Source: Oppiella nova (taxonomy: Eukaryota > Arthropoda > Arachnida > Sarcoptiformes > Oppiidae). Taken from it: a stretch of DNA of 34,544 bases. The stretch is taken from the NCBI GenBank assembly GCA_905397405.1, contig CAJPVJ010000175.1, positions 1 to 34,544 on the forward strand. Reading direction: 5' to 3'. Each line of letters starts with the position of its first letter. Position 1 is the first letter of the stretch. Positions 31,988 through 34,544 of this stretch are shown one piece after another. Both the position numbers and the translations under genes were made by a program. The notes under the pieces were generated by a model that saw only the letters and a list, made by a program, of their open reading frames with translations, did no database searches and was not told where the DNA came from.

Positions 31988-33076
31988 TTTTTACAATTTT
32001 AAACTAATATGAATTTGGAAATACGTTTTGAAACACTTTTCTGAAGCCTTTGCGAGTCGTTGACCGAAAAATTATAAAAATTTTAATTCGTTTCAATTTT
32101 TAATTATATTTCTATATTTTTTGTTTAGTCAAAACAATTGGAAAATGAGAATAAATAAGTGAAAACTTTCATCCCTTAAATGTTATGTTATTTTCGCTTT
32201 GCTCTAATTGACTGCAAATTCAGTTTAATGAACTCAATGTCTATTTTTCTTTGCTTTTAGATTATTCTTAAATGAAACGCAAGTTATTCATAAATAAACA
32301 GACAAAGATATTTTGATCATTCATTCATTAAGTTTGAGAATTAATTCAATTTTGACAAAACAATTTAATTATAGTCCAAGAATCATAAAGCATTTCAAGT
32401 TTGATTTTCTTTTAAAAAGGTTTTTCTTAGAATTTAGTAAAAGTTTATTTTAAAAAGTTTTATTATCATTTCTAACGAATACTGATATTTTATTATATTA
32501 AAGTTTGGATATTTACTTCAGAAAGTAACGAAAATTAATTGATGAGTGAAAACTTTTCACTGGAAAGTAATTTGAGATATCTATATTTATATCTTATAAG
32601 ATTCAGTACTAGTCTAGTAAAACAATTAAACTGCAATGTTTTTGAGTTAAGACTATTCTTATAAAATAAGTACAGTATTATACTGTATATGAGTAAAGCT
32701 ATTTAATTCCAATTTTCATCATTGACAACTTATGTTTACTTTTAAAATCTTAAAATAGTCACTAAATAATTATGAATTCAAAGTTATATGATGCGAGTCA
32801 GTGGACAGTAAATGATTAAGATAGGACTTAACAGAATTGCACTGGTAATGAGTATCGTATACAGTAGGTGTTCAATTGATTTGCTTATTAAATATTACTT
32901 ATCTTTTTGGGTAAAAATACTGGTCAATGATTAGCAATGTTATTTGTAATTAATATTCACCAATACAAAATGAACAAATTATTTAAAATTGTTTTTATAT
33001 ATAAATATTATTTATTAATTGTTTTATAGATTTATTAGTTTCCAGTTCTAGATCTCAATACTGATAGTTTAAAATA
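31988..33076. other. Long AT-rich intergenic region
   Basis: Between two divergent genes. No open frame of 60 codons, no RNA gene and no transposon feature seen. Promoters for the RRM gene (left end) and the hemopexin gene (right end) must lie here. Confidence 0.5.
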
Positions 33077-34411
33077 ATGTTCAAATTATCTACCTATTTA
33101 TTGATATTAAATGTATTTCAAACACATCTATTTAATTGTGAATATAATGACAAAACACTTGTATGTATATCGAAATGATGCTATTAATTAAATAATATAA
33201 TTTAAATTCAGCCCAAAAATAGTGTTGCAAATGAAGATAAATTGTACGGAATTTGTCGCCAAAAGAATTGTCGGAGTCTTTGCAATGCAGACAAAATAGA
33301 TTCAGTTCTTAATTATAGAAACGGAACTATATTTGCATTTAAAGGCAATTATTTCTGGCAAATAATGAATAAAACTTTGCGGACCACTCCTCACACATCG
33401 AAACTCATCTCTGATTACTGGAACCCTTTCAATATGAGTCAAACAACACGATCACCATTCTTGGGACCAATTGATGCCGCCTTTCAAGATGACAATGGAT
33501 TTACCTATTTGTTTAAAGTTTGACGTTTTGTATATTAGTTATATATTATATTTGAATTAAGTTTTGTTTGTTTTATTATTTGATTTAAAGGCGGATACAA
33601 TCTATACGTTTAAAGACTTTGAATTCATTGAAGCTAAAAGTGTTGAAGCATTCAATTCTATGGATTCCACACTTTTTATTCATTATGCAAAAGAAGATCA
33701 GAAAATGATTTATATGTTTAGAGGTTTGTTTATATCATAATAATTAGATGTATACATCAAAGCTAACTTAATCTAACTTAATATTAATACACAAAAACCT
33801 TATAATTTTACATAATATTTATGAATTATTAACTAGGTGATAATTATTGGGAAATAAATCCATTTAACAAGATGTATAACTGGACACAAATCGGTTCAAT
33901 GTTTGCCAAAAGATATAATGATAGGTTTCCTCTGGATATCGACGCTTCATTTGAAGACAATGACAATAACGTGATATTAGTTTGTGGCGAAAGTTATATA
34001 AAGATGCCGTCCAATAGATTCCCTGTAAGAGTTGTCACTAAAATATAATAATTGAGAATTTTAAACTAATTTTATATATTAGGACAATATTGGTGAGAAA
34101 GATATGGCAAAGAAGTTCATTTACGAGGATTTATTTAATTGTCAAAAGTCTTTCTATGAAAATACTATTTTCCACAATTATGACCAATTTTTAGTAATTT
34201 TATATATTAGGACAATATTGGTGAGAAAGATATGGCAAAGAAGTTCATTTACGAGGATTTATTTAATTGTCAAAAGTCTTTCTATGAAAATACTATTTTC
34301 CACAATTATGACCAATTTTTAGTGAATTTAATCACTCAAAAGCTAAACAAAACCACAATAATTAGGAGTTTCTCAAGGGCTTCAACTCTTCAATGTTTGG
34401 GTTCGTTATAG
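33077..34411 (+). CDS. Secreted hemopexin-repeat protein without a protease domain
   Basis: Exons 33077-33160, 33212-33517, 33591-33723, 33837-34024 and 34211-34411 splice to 303 aa. Exon 1 is a signal peptide (MFKLSTYLLILNVFQTHLF). A Cys cluster (CRQKNCRSLC) opens the mature part. Four hemopexin-type blades follow: KIDSVLNYRNGTIFAFKGNYFW, then GPIDAAFQDDNGFTYLFK, MDSTLFIHYAKEDQKMIYMF with GDNYWEI, and DIDASFEDNDNNVILVCG. A Cys near the C-terminus (LQCLGSL) could close the propeller to the N-terminal one. Hemopexin repeats usually sit at the end of matrix metalloproteinases; here no catalytic domain is seen. Exon 5 is duplicated; using the first acceptor (34083) gives a different tail ending at 34322. 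Confidence 0.75.
34067..34323 (+). repeat. 128-bp tandem duplication of the last hemopexin-gene exon start
   Basis: Copies 34067-34195 and 34195-34323 are identical, period 128. Each includes the end of the last intron with its acceptor and about 110 nt of coding sequence. Splicing to the second acceptor (34209-34210) yields an uninterrupted single-copy exon. Confidence 0.96.
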
Positions 34412-34544
34412 TTGTTAATGAATTGATATATATTTACCCTGAATATCGGGAGATAGTACGCGTATTATACGAGAAAAAAAGTGATTTTTATGAAAATTAT
34501 TAAGGGGCGTACTATACGCCGGATGCGTATTATCTGAGCTAATT
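34412..34544. other. CpG-bearing palindromic segment at the window end
   Basis: Two perfect inverted repeats occur: CGTATTATACG (34461-34471) and GGCGTACTATACGCC (34506-34520), with a third related GCGTATTAT at 34525-34533. The CG dinucleotides contrast with the AT-rich flank. Nature unknown; it may be the edge of a repeat element continuing past the window. Confidence 0.35.

Overview
The window is nuclear DNA of an animal with a compact, AT-rich genome. Genes carry spliceosomal introns, most of them 51-92 nt, and many code for ordinary metazoan proteins (proteasome beta-3, WDR12, EDEM2, TMEM184C, eL27, RECQL5, GatB, an Erbin/LAP-type scaffold). Tight spacing, roughly 60-nt introns and lineage-specific small secreted Cys-rich or Gly-rich proteins fit a small arthropod, perhaps a mite. 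That assignment is inference; no marker gene settles it.

Layout. 1-169 (-): the start of a RING E3 ligase of the RNF41/Nrdp1 type, cut by the window edge. 841-2124 (+): multi-exon secreted Cys-rich protein. 2867-3309 (+): Gly-rich secreted protein with a TATA box. 4020-7951 (+): LAP/Erbin-like LRR-PDZ scaffold in eight exons. 8614-8833 (-): a 52-aa single-pass membrane microprotein in two exons. 9134-9637 (+): Cys-rich membrane-anchored relative of the 841-2124 gene. 9924-12492 (-): a three-exon gene joining an EF-hand region to a PP1-like domain that has lost key catalytic residues. 13240-13937 (+) PSMB3 and 14034-15407 (-) WDR12 converge. 16009-16527 (-): secreted protein of unknown function. 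17911-19461 (-): F-box/LRR protein. 20198-21800 (-): TMEM184C in eight exons. 22330-22390 (-): a short tRNA-His-like element. 22506-25233 (-): EDEM2 in six exons. 25799-26611 (+): RPL27, whose intron is a 13-bp minisatellite interrupted by a 79-bp copy of a TMEM184C exon. 26879-29669 (-): RECQL5, with an internal tandem duplication. 29813-31423 (+): mitochondrial GatB. 31535-31987 (-): RRM-like protein. 33077-34411 (+): secreted hemopexin-repeat protein.

The genes do not form a pathway; this looks like a normal gene-dense animal locus. Several housekeeping roles recur: protein turnover (RING ligase, F-box, PSMB3, EDEM2), translation (eL27, WDR12, GatB) and signalling scaffolds.

The strongest structural signal is a set of four direct tandem duplications. 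Three have a period of exactly 128 bp (in the LAP gene twice, and in the hemopexin gene) and one has a period of 628 bp (RECQL5). Each lies in or across coding exons, and neither 128 nor 628 is divisible by 3. Copies differ by about 0-2%. The shared period suggests assembly joins with uncollapsed, partly allelic overlaps as much as biology. Other points for follow-up are the pseudophosphatase fusion, the exact 79-bp templated insertion, the unannotated-size microprotein and the Cys-rich family.
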